A stretch of DNA of 14,324 bases from Sivonenia sp049582005 (GCA_049582005.1 JBAUTB010000027.1:1-14324), one strand, 5' to 3'; shown: positions 6,181 through 13,888, counted from the stretch's first letter. Notes: generated from the letters alone by a model not told the origin. Translations and numbers: made by a program.

Positions 6181-7014
6181 TTAGGTCGGGGTGAGTAGCA
6201 CTTCTTTGAAGGCATAGTTTTGACCATCGACCAGAACATTGCACCGTTGCGGCATATAGCCAGAGCGGCGCAACTCCAGGATGTGATGGCCCAAAGCAAG
6301 GTTTTCGAAATAAAACAGTCCGTCTTCGTTACTGGTCGCCATTTTTTCAGTACCGACGAGTACGACTTCCGCTGCCTCTAGCGGCAACGTAGAAATAGCA
6401 CTCTTCACTAAGCCAGCCACCGCTACTTTCTTAGTCCGCACCGTGGCTCCTCCAGGTTCGCTCTGTAGCTGGAGGATGCGCTCCCAAACCAGGGGAATCG
6501 GAGGGGTACTTTGGAGGCTGAAGGGGGTGGTCACGCTTACCTGAACCGCAGGCCGCAAAGGAATACCCAGAGCATTCCAGAGCGCGGCCATATCGATGGG
6601 CTGGACGGCTGAGACCGTCATCGACAGGTTACCGTTGCCCCGTAAGGCTGGCGCTAAGAGGTCCTCCCGCAATAGGCGATGACGCAAGAGTAAGGTCAAG
6701 GCTTCCGATAGCAGATGATGCTCTCCCAGAGCCGTGCGGTCCCAAGCCGTTATCAAAAATGAAACATCAAACCAAGCGGGTGCCCAGCCGATGCTAGCCG
6801 CTTGTGGACCCTCTGACACAGTCCTGCGGTCTACTTGCCTTCCAGAGTGCTGCATTTGCGCACTTTCACGAAGATCATAGAAATACAGATTCAACGAAGG
6901 TCCCATAGTCTCTGGGCGAACCCCTGGAGACTCGAAACTGATTTGCTCTGTGCTGGTGAGAGAGGTTCCACCAGCCAGGATTTCTGCCAAAGTCTGAATA
7001 ACAGCGGGGATCAT
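6181..7014 (-). CDS. DUF4255 CIS tail-terminator/cap protein with C-terminal beta-sandwich
   Basis: Residues 1-190 form a DUF4255 domain (Pvc16/Afp16 family), with NLYFYDLRESAQMQHSGRQV and the segment FDVSFLITAWDRTALGEHHL (about 82-101) visible. Members cap the distal end of the CIS tube and sheath and set length. Residues about 195-277 (AVAGLVKSAISTLPLEAAEV, LVGTEKMATSNEDGLFYFEN and LALGHHILELRRSGY) look like a carboxypeptidase regulatory-like/Ig-type beta-sandwich. I read this as an added surface domain that could hold the cap to another component (inference). It is the first gene of the minus-strand operon. The ATG has only a weak upstream ribosome binding site. The family is confident; the exact role in this CIS is by analogy. 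Confidence 0.88.
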   Translation of the reverse strand: MIPAVIQTLAEILAGGTSLTSTEQISFESPGVRPETMGPSLNLYFYDLRESAQMQHSGRQVDRRTVSEGPQAASIGWAPAWFDVSFLITAWDRTALGEHHLLSEALTLLLRHRLLREDLLAPALRGNGNLSMTVSAVQPIDMAALWNALGIPLRPAVQVSVTTPFSLQSTPPIPLVWERILQLQSEPGGATVRTKKVAVAGLVKSAISTLPLEAAEVVLVGTEKMATSNEDGLFYFENLALGHHILELRRSGYMPQRCNVLVDGQNYAFKEVLLTPT

Positions 7015-7447
7015 AGGACCGCCGACATAGGCTGTACAGGCAACAGCGTAGTTAGAGAAAGGGAAGAGGGTTACTAGACTTTGGTCGAGATTTTGAGTTC
7101 ATGTAAGGATGGGCGTAGTTTTATATAGCCTGAAGCTAGGACCCTTAGCCATTTTTCAATGGGTTATGTTACTTTTTCATACTTCAGGCTAAGAACTTGT
7201 CTGGGAAGTTATTACTTTTTTTCACTGTGAAGATTCCATGAATTTTTTACTGTTGAAGTACGGGAAGGCTTAGGAAAATTTATTCAATGTAACGGCTCGT
7301 TGTTTAAACGTAAATAAATTTTATGACTCGCAGAAGCCGACCAAAAAATCCAGAACTATACTTATGCCAGATTGGCCTAAGGTTTGTCATTAAACATTAA
7401 TAATTGGCTGAGCAATGAATACTGATGCTGTGCTTGAGGGGAAGGCG
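7015..7447. promoter_or_regulatory. Divergent intergenic region between CIS operon and two-component cluster
   Basis: No ORF of interest lies in this AT-rich stretch. It must hold promoters for both directions, but I see no unambiguous -35/-10 pair. It contains the 10-bp inverted repeat 7126-7135/7182-7191, a nested hairpin CCATT/AATGG (7149-7153/7158-7162), an 11-bp palindrome TTCACTGTGAA (7221-7231) and a GTTTAAAC palindrome. The palindromes are candidate operators, perhaps for the response regulator encoded downstream. Confidence 0.45.
7126..7191. repeat. Inverted repeat TAGCCTGAAG / CTTCAGGCTA
   Basis: Perfect 10-bp arms at 7126-7135 and 7182-7191 are separated by 46 bp, which themselves contain a 5-bp hairpin with a 4-nt loop. 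It could be an RNA cruciform in the leader of the rightward transcript, a pair of protein-binding half-sites, or a terminator-like structure shielding the two divergent units. Confidence 0.5.
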
Positions 7448-8605
7448 ATGTCTAAGCAGACCTTATCACCAGAACTATTAAGAGGTAGACCTTCTTTTAA
7501 TTCCTCAGTAGTTCCCATTCATTCTCCTCAGCAAGAGCTTCGGGACTACTGTGCGCTTCAAGCAGAACAGTTATTAATGCAACAGCCAATTATATCTACC
7601 TGTATTGTTTATCGCTATGGAGCAAAAGAAGAGCGTGAATGGGCCATATATTACGCTCCTGAACAGCCTACTTTTTCTGCAGAAGTCTCCGCCATCCTCA
7701 AATCAGAAGCCTGGTTGGATAGCATTCAGTTTGATGCATACTATAGCGAATTGAACTCAAGAGAATTAGCCTTAAATAAAAACATAAGCAGCTATGTATA
7801 CTTCATTGACCATAAAGTGAAAGAATCTGCTTATTTACTAATCTTTACCGATAAGCCACTTCCTCAAGTGCAACAAGTGTCTGTGAATCGCTGTGTCCAA
7901 ATGATTAGCAAGTACTTAGATATTCACCAAAAGCGCATGCGCCAGCAAGCAGAAATTCAGTTATTAGAACAGATTATTCAAAAAGCAGCTCATCAGCTTC
8001 GTAACCCTTTAGCTTTAGTTGGTTTGTACGCTGAAAATTTACGGTTATCTTTATCTGCAAATACTTTACAAGAGCAAGCCAATATAATCTGCGAAACACT
8101 CCGTGATCTAGATCATAACCTCAATGACCTTATTTATTGCGGGCAACGCTCAAAGCTTCGCTTTGCCGTTCAGGATTTAAGAGCTGTTTTGCAGGGAAGC
8201 ATCAACGGCTTAAGACCCTTAATAGACCAAAAAAATATTCATATAACCTATCCAGAAAAGTCTATTAATCTGATGGTTGACCATTTACAAATCAAACAAG
8301 TTTTTGACAACTTACTGAGTAATGCAGTCCACTTTAGTCCAGAAGCAGGCCAGATTACCTGCTATTGGAGCGCCTTTCAGCATGAGGTTTTGATTGAAAT
8401 CCATGACCAGGGGCCAGGACTTTCTGAAGAAGACCTCCAACAAATATTTACGCCGTTCTATTCCCGCCGTCCCCAGGGCACTGGTTTAGGACTATCGATC
8501 GCCCAGAAGATCGTTCTGGACCACCAGGGCAGTATTTGGGCACAAAACTTGCCAGGAGGTGGAGCTCAGTTTTCCATTACATTGCCCCGTTCTATTTCTT
8601 CTTGA
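7448..8605 (+). CDS. Soluble sensor histidine kinase
   Basis: This 385-residue protein autophosphorylates on a histidine and passes the phosphate to a response regulator. I chose ATG 7448, which has a strong GAGGGGAAGG 2 nt upstream; an in-frame ATG at 7415 lacks one. The N-terminal part (about 30-160) has no transmembrane helix and resembles no domain I can name; it may be a GAF-like cytoplasmic sensor. A helix (160-180) leads to the H-box AAHQLRNPLAL with H182, then the N-box FDNLLSNAVHF (N288, N292), G1 DQGPGL at 320-325, F-box FTPFYSRR and G2 GTGLGLS at 344-350, so all catalytic boxes are intact. I recall the segment from the H-box onward as characteristic of a conserved cyanobacterial kinase. 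Its partner is almost certainly the regulator 20 nt downstream. Confidence 0.92.
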   Translation: MSKQTLSPELLRGRPSFNSSVVPIHSPQQELRDYCALQAEQLLMQQPIISTCIVYRYGAKEEREWAIYYAPEQPTFSAEVSAILKSEAWLDSIQFDAYYSELNSRELALNKNISSYVYFIDHKVKESAYLLIFTDKPLPQVQQVSVNRCVQMISKYLDIHQKRMRQQAEIQLLEQIIQKAAHQLRNPLALVGLYAENLRLSLSANTLQEQANIICETLRDLDHNLNDLIYCGQRSKLRFAVQDLRAVLQGSINGLRPLIDQKNIHITYPEKSINLMVDHLQIKQVFDNLLSNAVHFSPEAGQITCYWSAFQHEVLIEIHDQGPGLSEEDLQQIFTPFYSRRPQGTGLGLSIAQKIVLDHQGSIWAQNLPGGGAQFSITLPRSISS

Positions 8606-8625
8606 GTATTACAAGGAAGCAAGAC

Positions 8626-9321
8626 ATGGCTACCGTTTTAGAACATCACACAACCCAACAAAAAATCTCCCTCCTTTTAGTCGATGACGAACCCCGCTTT
8701 CGCCAGGGACTGCGTACTCTTCTTAATTTTTACAGCGACGGGGACCTTGTTTTTGAAGTGGTTGGGGAAGCAGCCTCCGTCGAACAAGCCGTCAGTTTAA
8801 CCAAAGAGCAACGGCCTACCCTGATTCTGTTGGATCTGGAATTAGCCCAAAGCGATGGCGTTACGGCTCTTAATCGCTTGCGGGAAATATCCTACTCCGG
8901 GAAAGTGCTCGTCCTCTCGGCCCACCAAGAAGATGATTGGATTTTCCGGGCGATGCAGGCAGGCGCTTCTGGCTATGTTTTCAAAAATCATCTGGCTAGC
9001 CAACTCTGTCAGGCAATTACCACGGTGATGAATCATGAAATTTACTTACCCGCCGAAGTCGCCACCCGCTTTTTCCGATTATTTCACTTTTACTCAGGTC
9101 GTTCTCTGCAGGCTGCTCAATCCGTTCATCTAACCGAAAGAGAACAAGAAGTGCTGCATTGGTTGGTACAAGGAGCTTCCAATGAAGAGATTGCCAAACA
9201 TCTCTACATTACAGCCGCTACGGTGAAAGCTCATTTGACCGCCATTTTCACCAAGTTAAATGTCAACAGTCGCACCCAAGCAATTGTCAGTGCCTTAAAA
9301 CTTGGATTGGTTCAAGCGTGA
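8626..9321 (+). CDS. NarL/FixJ-type response regulator with LuxR helix-turn-helix
   Basis: This 231-residue transcription regulator is phosphorylated by the upstream kinase. The receiver domain (about 14-135) has the acidic pair D20-D21, phospho-acceptor D70 in LILLDLEL, S98 and K120, all at the expected positions. The output domain (about 168-228) begins LTEREQEVLHWLVQGASNEE and continues through ATVKAHLTAIFTKLNVNSRT, a standard LuxR/NarL DNA-binding helix-turn-helix. The start at 8626 is supported by AAGGAAG eight nt upstream; a longer frame from 8536 would overlap the kinase and begin with non-homologous sequence. Likely targets include its own promoter region and the adjacent RTX and CIS operons (inference from position only). 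Confidence 0.93.
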   Translation: MATVLEHHTTQQKISLLLVDDEPRFRQGLRTLLNFYSDGDLVFEVVGEAASVEQAVSLTKEQRPTLILLDLELAQSDGVTALNRLREISYSGKVLVLSAHQEDDWIFRAMQAGASGYVFKNHLASQLCQAITTVMNHEIYLPAEVATRFFRLFHFYSGRSLQAAQSVHLTEREQEVLHWLVQGASNEEIAKHLYITAATVKAHLTAIFTKLNVNSRTQAIVSALKLGLVQA

Positions 9322-9338
9322 TTTAGATCACTTTAATT

Positions 9339-9375
9339 AAGTGTATTAGTTACACTTTTGTTAAATCGTTTAACA
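9339..9375. promoter_or_regulatory. Hairpin and palindrome upstream of RTX gene
   Basis: AAGTGT (9339-9344) pairs with ACACTT (9352-9357), followed by TTG, a weak terminator-like hairpin after the response regulator. Immediately after it comes a perfect palindrome with arms TGTTAAA (9359-9365) and TTTAACA (9369-9375) around TCG. That resembles an operator placed 35 bp before the RTX start. Confidence 0.4.
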
Positions 9376-9409
9376 CACCATCACGTTAAGTAGGAAAAGG
9401 AGAAAAATC

Positions 9410-9907
9410 ATGTCTATCCATGAAAGAAGAGATCCGAAAACGGGCCGAGTCATCATTGAAGGGAGTGAAGGAAATGATGATATCCATGTGAAACGTCGCA
9501 TGGTTGGAGGACACGAAGACGGAGTTATTATCGAGAGTCGAGATGAAGACGGTGATTTGATGAGTTATACATTAAATGCGGAAGAAGTAAAGCGAGGAGG
9601 AGGAATAACCATTGACGCTGGAAAAGGTGACGATAATATCTTCGTTGATGATAATGTTCATACTGACTTTGGTCTATATGGTGGTGAGGGTAATGACACT
9701 ATCCACGGTGGTGCCGGTAGTGATGTGATTATCGGTGGCGCAGGTAATGACACCATCCACGGTGGCGCAGGTAATGACTACATCATGGGCAATGAGGGTA
9801 AGGATAGACTATATGGCGATGGAGGCCAAGATACCGTTGTTTTTGATAGCTATGACTCCGTTATAGATCCCGGAAATGATAAGGGGGATAGAAGTTTTGA
9901 TGAATAG
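9410..9907 (+). CDS. Small RTX (haemolysin-type calcium-binding) repeat protein 1
   Basis: This 165-residue protein has an N-terminal part (1-85, including RRDPKTGRVIIEGSEGNDDI) and then glycine/aspartate nonapeptides from about 88: GGEGNDTIH, GGAGSDVII, GGAGNDTIH, GGAGNDYIM and a degenerate fifth. Such repeats fold into a calcium-binding beta-roll. RTX proteins are typically exported by type I secretion through a C-terminal signal; the short acidic tail here is compatible but not diagnostic, and no transporter is in the window. The ATG follows AAAAGGAG. At DNA level a 19-bp block repeats exactly (9733-9751 and 9760-9778), indicating recent expansion. It follows the response regulator by 88 nt and may be its target. 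No catalytic domain is present. Confidence 0.88.
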   Translation: MSIHERRDPKTGRVIIEGSEGNDDIHVKRRMVGGHEDGVIIESRDEDGDLMSYTLNAEEVKRGGGITIDAGKGDDNIFVDDNVHTDFGLYGGEGNDTIHGGAGSDVIIGGAGNDTIHGGAGNDYIMGNEGKDRLYGDGGQDTVVFDSYDSVIDPGNDKGDRSFDE

Positions 9908-9974
9908 TTTGAAGCTGAAAGATTTACTTTTTTCGTATTAGTCCAAAGTGGAGTTCTTCTCAGGTAAAAGTAGA

Positions 9975-9999
9975 TTGATAACAGTAAAACCACTATCAA
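9975..9999. promoter_or_regulatory. Inverted repeat TTGATA-N13-TATCAA upstream of second RTX gene
   Basis: The six-base arms at 9975-9980 and 9994-9999 lie 28 bp before the second RTX start, in a 120-bp gap. They could be an operator or a leader hairpin. A pair of six-base arms at this distance can also occur by chance in AT-rich DNA. Confidence 0.25.
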
Positions 10000-10027
10000 A
10001 TTCATTTGTGAACAAGGAAGCAAAAAG

Positions 10028-10600
10028 ATGCTAGGCCAACGACGAGATCCAGAAACAGGGGAGATTGTCCTCGAAGGGGGAGAGGGCAGTGACCATATTC
10101 AAGTCCTGCCCAACCCTGACGGGGGCGTGATCGTCAAAGCATACGACAGCAATCACCAGGAAATTTTCAGCCTTAGTTATAGTGCAGAAGAAGCGCAACA
10201 CCTTCGCATCGAGGGTGGAGAAGGTGATGACCAGATTGCAGTCAGTCAAAAGGTGCAATATGGAGTCCATATCGAGGGTGGAGAAGGCGATGATTCTCTT
10301 TGGGGCGGCAGTGGAAATGACAACATTAGGGGAGGAGCTGGTGATGACACCATTTCAGGTGGAGAAGGAAATGATCGGATCAGTGGTGGGACTGGAGATG
10401 ACTGGCTAGTAGGCGATGAGGGTCTTGATACGCTAACAGGAGACGCGGGAAATGATTATCTCTTTGGAGGTGAAGACGCTGACATTTTGAGAGGTGGAGA
10501 GGGAGATAATGTACTCGATGGTGGTTTAGGAAAAGATGTGCTTGAACTAGGTCAAGGATTCGATACTGTGTATCGAGATTCTGAAGATCTTCTTGAATAA
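10028..10600 (+). CDS. Small RTX (haemolysin-type calcium-binding) repeat protein 2
   Basis: This 190-residue paralogue of the preceding gene shares the N-terminal pattern RRDPxTGxxxxEGxEGxDxI (here at about 5-24) and the nonapeptide array, which is longer: GGEGDDSLW, GGSGNDNIR, GGAGDDTIS, GGEGNDRIS, GGTGDDWLV and more to about residue 175. A calcium-dependent beta-roll is expected, with an acidic C-terminus ending SEDLLE. The ATG is preceded by AAGGAAG. The shared N-terminus indicates duplication of the whole gene rather than independent growth of repeats, though DNA identity is low, so the duplication is not recent. Function beyond calcium binding and likely export or surface placement is unknown. 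Confidence 0.88.
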   Translation: MLGQRRDPETGEIVLEGGEGSDHIQVLPNPDGGVIVKAYDSNHQEIFSLSYSAEEAQHLRIEGGEGDDQIAVSQKVQYGVHIEGGEGDDSLWGGSGNDNIRGGAGDDTISGGEGNDRISGGTGDDWLVGDEGLDTLTGDAGNDYLFGGEDADILRGGEGDNVLDGGLGKDVLELGQGFDTVYRDSEDLLE

Positions 10601-10668
10601 CCAAAAACTTGGGGAATTATAGCTATTCTCGATCGCCTGAAATATAGCCTTCTCTAATTGAGTCCAAA

Positions 10669-11631
10669 TCAGCGCAGAAAGAAAAACCAAATCGCTCCGA
10701 TCACCCCCACTAACCCAAAGATAATAGGGACCCAAGGAATGTTTCGGGAAGGCGGAGAATCCTGCAAAATCGTTGCGCCCGTATCTTCAACCTGCGATGG
10801 AGTCCCTTGGAAAATAGTGCTTCCAGGGTCCACCTCAGCGCTTTGGAAGTAGGTTTCATCCAAACGAGCAGGTTCGGGCGTGCGTAAGGGAGTCCCTTGA
10901 AACATAGTTTCGCCACCTTCTGAGGACGGAGTAGCTTTTTGTGGGGGGGCGGCTTGAAATATCGTTTCTCCATTCGCCATGGGAGTAGATGGTTTTAACG
11001 GCTGCTGAAAAACTGTTTCCCCGCCTTTAGGTATCTGCATCTGGGGGGGTGGCACTTTCGGAGCTTGAAAGACTGTAGCTTCTGAAGAGGGCCGGATTAC
11101 TTCCTCTCCCTCCGCTGCTTTTTCGGCAGGGCTTTGGGCTAGGGAATCTTTGGGCGGAGGGGGAGAAAAGCTCTTTGCCCCATCTATGCCCTGAAGGATG
11201 GTGCTATCAGCCGTAGACTTTGGAGGCGGGAGGGGCGAACCGGGCTGCATCACCGTGGCAGCAGGGGAGGAAACCGAAGGAGTTTGAGGGATAAAAGCCC
11301 TATCTACCACCGTGGGCAATCGGAATTGAACTTTCAGGATAGGACCGTGTTTACCGCCTAGTTGCAGTTCATCCCCAGCAAGGAGTTCAATCGTAGCGCC
11401 TTGGATTTTTTCTCCTCGGACAAGCGTGCCCCCACGACTTTGATCCGTATAGTAAATGCGTTCATCCCGTACAAAAATATTGCCATGATTGCGGGAAACA
11501 GCCGTATCCGTATCTAAAAAATCAACATCTTTCTTTTGCTGTTCTCCTCGGCCCAAACTAATCTCTGGCTGGTTAAATTTTAAGGTCTTACCCGCCAGGG
11601 AACCAGATAAACATTCAATCGTGATATGCAT
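10669..11631 (-). CDS. Membrane-anchored FHA protein with nine T-x-[FLM]-Q motifs
   Basis: This 320-residue protein has three parts. Residues 1-105 are an FHA domain, a phosphothreonine-recognition fold: LGRG at 26-29, VSRNH at 45-49 and SRGGTLV carry the binding residues G27/R28, S46, R47 and H49. Residues 110-298 are a Pro/Ser/Glu-rich linker with nine copies of [AES]-T-[VIMY]-[FLM]-Q, with threonines at 126, 144, 186, 206, 223, 242, 260, 272 and 287, mostly 12-20 residues apart. Residues 299-318 are a single hydrophobic helix, so the protein is probably tail-anchored with FHA and linker in the cytoplasm. The regular threonines are candidate kinase sites. The ATG has only a close AAAGG. It is divergent from the pseudokinase gene and convergent with the second RTX gene. 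A role as scaffold for the kinases here is inferred. Confidence 0.88.
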   Translation of the reverse strand: MHITIECLSGSLAGKTLKFNQPEISLGRGEQQKKDVDFLDTDTAVSRNHGNIFVRDERIYYTDQSRGGTLVRGEKIQGATIELLAGDELQLGGKHGPILKVQFRLPTVVDRAFIPQTPSVSSPAATVMQPGSPLPPPKSTADSTILQGIDGAKSFSPPPPKDSLAQSPAEKAAEGEEVIRPSSEATVFQAPKVPPPQMQIPKGGETVFQQPLKPSTPMANGETIFQAAPPQKATPSSEGGETMFQGTPLRTPEPARLDETYFQSAEVDPGSTIFQGTPSQVEDTGATILQDSPPSRNIPWVPIIFGLVGVIGAIWFFFLR

Positions 11632-11750
11632 CCTTTATCTCAAAGTGATGCTGTTTATTACGAGCCCACTATAGTTCATTTTCTCACGTTACAGTAGAGA
11701 AGCACTGACTACACCCTATTGCGCCTGCATGTTGCAGAGGAGAGCATCAG
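11632..11750. promoter_or_regulatory. Divergent promoter region, FHA gene / pseudokinase gene
   Basis: This 119-bp gap must hold both promoters. A hairpin CTGCA-TGT-TGCAG (11725-11737) abuts the GAGGAG ribosome binding site of the rightward gene and might affect its translation. I could not fix -35/-10 elements with confidence. Confidence 0.4.
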
Positions 11751-13883
11751 GTGCCTGAACCAATATACAAAGCTTATTTTTGCTCCCGCAATGACCCTCT
11801 CGGCTGTGACCAGCCCCAAAAAACGTTACAAGAAGTGCCGGGCGCTAAGTTTTGCCTGGAGTGTGGTTTTCCTACACCCCTGGCTGAAAAAGCGGAAATC
11901 CGGGGGAGTCGAGGAACCTACCGGGTGCTGAATGTGTTGGGCAAGCGGGGCATGGGACGCTTGTACCAAGGCATCCAACTCAATGATGGTCAACCGATTG
12001 TCATCAAAGAATATTTACTGCCTAACCGTTGTTTTAACAAACAAGAAACCCGTCAACGCAAAGATGCTTTTATCCGTTTAGCAGGAGTGAGTCCTGCCGA
12101 CGGAAAAACCCAAGATTTTCGTCTGCTCAGCACCTGGGAAGCGATCGCGGATGAACGGGATGAGCGCTGCTACCTGATCACGCGGGGCACCCTCAATGGC
12201 TCCCCCAGTTTACGAGCCTATCTTGCGGAATTGCAGAACCAAGCCCTGCAAGAATCTCCAGAAAATCCGATTCAAACTTCGATGACCGCCCTCGAAGTAC
12301 GCGAAGTTCTAAACCAAGTCCTACAAACCCTTGAATTTCTGCACGGTCAGAAATTTCGTTTCCCATCCGGTCAAGTCCAACAAGGCCTAGCCCACGGCAA
12401 CCTTAATCTGGATAGTCTTTTGCTGTTTAGGACCCCGAGCAATCAGCAATTCTTTATCTATGTAGGCGACTTGGCTATTTGGGAAAATCTATTCTATCCT
12501 CCCCTGATGCCGCTCACCAATCCTACTCCAGCAGATGACTTGGTGGCGTTGGGGTATGTCGGATTTTATCTTTTAGCGGGTCGTGACCGAGACCCAAATA
12601 CAGACCAGTTACTCAATCCCCAGGATGCGCGGCAATGGCCCCTCGTAGATCCAGCCTTGAAGGAGTTGCTGTTGCGGCTCATGGGCTTGGATGTCCCTTT
12701 TGAAAGTGCAGGAGCAGCCCGTCAAGCCCTCTTCCAACTCCCCAAAGAAGAGCAATTTACGGGTTCTGTAGCTGCTCCCTTGACGGAAGAAGAAGAGAAA
12801 ACCTCGCGGAAGCCTTTTCTAATCTTGGGAGCCTTAGCCCTGCTCTTTAGCGCTGGTATTCTTTGGAACATATACTCCTCCATGCAAAATGGGGGGCTAG
12901 GTGGTTTTGGCCCCGATACCCGCCTACCCGACTTTGCTTCAGTAACCGGGGTTCCCCAGGGGACGTTCTCCTATGTGGCTGAGCGGGACGGAACCTGGAA
13001 TTTCGTGCTCCAGCTACGTCCGGAGTCATCCCTCAGACTGGAAGAAATCCTGCGCCAACCAAAGCCGAATGTAGACATGCGCTATCGTCCCGTCGTCTCT
13101 AAAGATATACAAGTAGCTAGTGCTGCGGTAGAAGCGGTTCGACAAGGTAAATCAGATTTTGCGATTACCAGTTTGGCAGCTCAGTTACCGGATAGTGCGT
13201 TGGATATTAAACCCATAGCCTACGATGGTCTCTTTGTCTTCGTAGCCTCCAGTAAAAAGGCCGACAGTCTTCCCCGTGCCCTCAAAGGACAAATTACTTT
13301 TGACCAGTTGCGCCAACTCTACACCGGACAGATTACGAACTGGAAAGAACTCGGTGGTCCTGACTTGCCTGTAAAGCTCTACATTCCGACGGAACCAGAA
13401 GCGGTGCAGATATTTCAGCAGCGGGTCCTCAAAAATGACCCCCAACAGATAGCCACCTTTCAAAGCTTGGTCACTCGCCTTCTCACCAGCACAACCCAGA
13501 ATCAGATGTTCCAAGATTTTGACCAAGGCCAATCTGGGGGTATTAGTTTTGGCATTCTCAGCAAAACGTTCGACCAGTGTTCCGGTTATCCTTTAGCTTT
13601 AGTAGCGGGTACTAAAGATCCGGTCCAAGGACTCGTTCAACCCGATGGTAAGCCCATCAATCCTGAAGTGAACCTATGTGCTAAGGTGTATCGTCCTTCT
13701 GTCCAAGCTTTTGTTAGCGAGCGCAATCCTTATCCTTTGGGATATCCTCTGGTAGTGGTTTATCCCAAAAACAACAAGATTCCACCGGCAGGAATTAAAT
13801 TTGCTGAATTGCTAACCACTCGCCAAGGTCAACGCCTGCTCAGTAAAACAGGACTTGTCCCTCTACAACCTTTGCCTCCATAA
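11751..13883 (+). CDS. Membrane pseudokinase fused to PstS-like binding-protein domain
   Basis: This 710-residue protein starts at GTG with GAGGAG upstream. Order: four-cysteine zinc ribbon (C11, C19, C35, C38); kinase-like fold (about 55-330); one transmembrane helix (about 355-375); type 2 periplasmic-binding-protein domain (about 395-710). The kinase keeps the ATP lysine K86, but HRD is HGN (215-217, in LAHGNLNLDSLLL), the catalytic Asp is Asn, DFG reads GDL (239-241), and the glycine loop is GKRGMG. It is therefore probably catalytically dead and acts as a scaffold or allosteric partner. The outer domain has GTFSYVAERDGTWNF near its start and TFDQLRQLYTGQITNWKELG, typical of PstS-like proteins, though the usual GTFSYGGS phosphate-binding motif is altered. 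It should sense a ligand in the periplasm or thylakoid lumen and signal inward. The FHA gene begins 5 nt after its stop. Confidence 0.88.
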   Translation: MPEPIYKAYFCSRNDPLGCDQPQKTLQEVPGAKFCLECGFPTPLAEKAEIRGSRGTYRVLNVLGKRGMGRLYQGIQLNDGQPIVIKEYLLPNRCFNKQETRQRKDAFIRLAGVSPADGKTQDFRLLSTWEAIADERDERCYLITRGTLNGSPSLRAYLAELQNQALQESPENPIQTSMTALEVREVLNQVLQTLEFLHGQKFRFPSGQVQQGLAHGNLNLDSLLLFRTPSNQQFFIYVGDLAIWENLFYPPLMPLTNPTPADDLVALGYVGFYLLAGRDRDPNTDQLLNPQDARQWPLVDPALKELLLRLMGLDVPFESAGAARQALFQLPKEEQFTGSVAAPLTEEEEKTSRKPFLILGALALLFSAGILWNIYSSMQNGGLGGFGPDTRLPDFASVTGVPQGTFSYVAERDGTWNFVLQLRPESSLRLEEILRQPKPNVDMRYRPVVSKDIQVASAAVEAVRQGKSDFAITSLAAQLPDSALDIKPIAYDGLFVFVASSKKADSLPRALKGQITFDQLRQLYTGQITNWKELGGPDLPVKLYIPTEPEAVQIFQQRVLKNDPQQIATFQSLVTRLLTSTTQNQMFQDFDQGQSGGISFGILSKTFDQCSGYPLALVAGTKDPVQGLVQPDGKPINPEVNLCAKVYRPSVQAFVSERNPYPLGYPLVVVYPKNNKIPPAGIKFAELLTTRQGQRLLSKTGLVPLQPLPP

Positions 13884-13888
13884 ACTCT

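Noticed and set aside
7415..7447. Upstream ATG for the histidine kinase
   Set aside because: It has no ribosome binding site, while ATG 7448 has GAGGGGAAGG just upstream. Eleven extra residues cannot be excluded.
9661..10540. CRISPR-like repeats
   Set aside because: The periodicity is the 27-nt coding of RTX nonapeptides, with repeats drifting as protein-coding sequence and no spacers.
10601..10668. Terminator between the convergent RTX and FHA genes
   Set aside because: There is only a 5-bp GCTAT/ATAGC stem (10622-10626/10644-10648) with a 17-nt loop and no T-tract, too weak to call.
13185..13532. 115-codon minus-strand ORF opposite the pseudokinase gene
   Set aside because: It lies wholly within the binding-protein domain coding region on the other strand and looks like a shadow frame.
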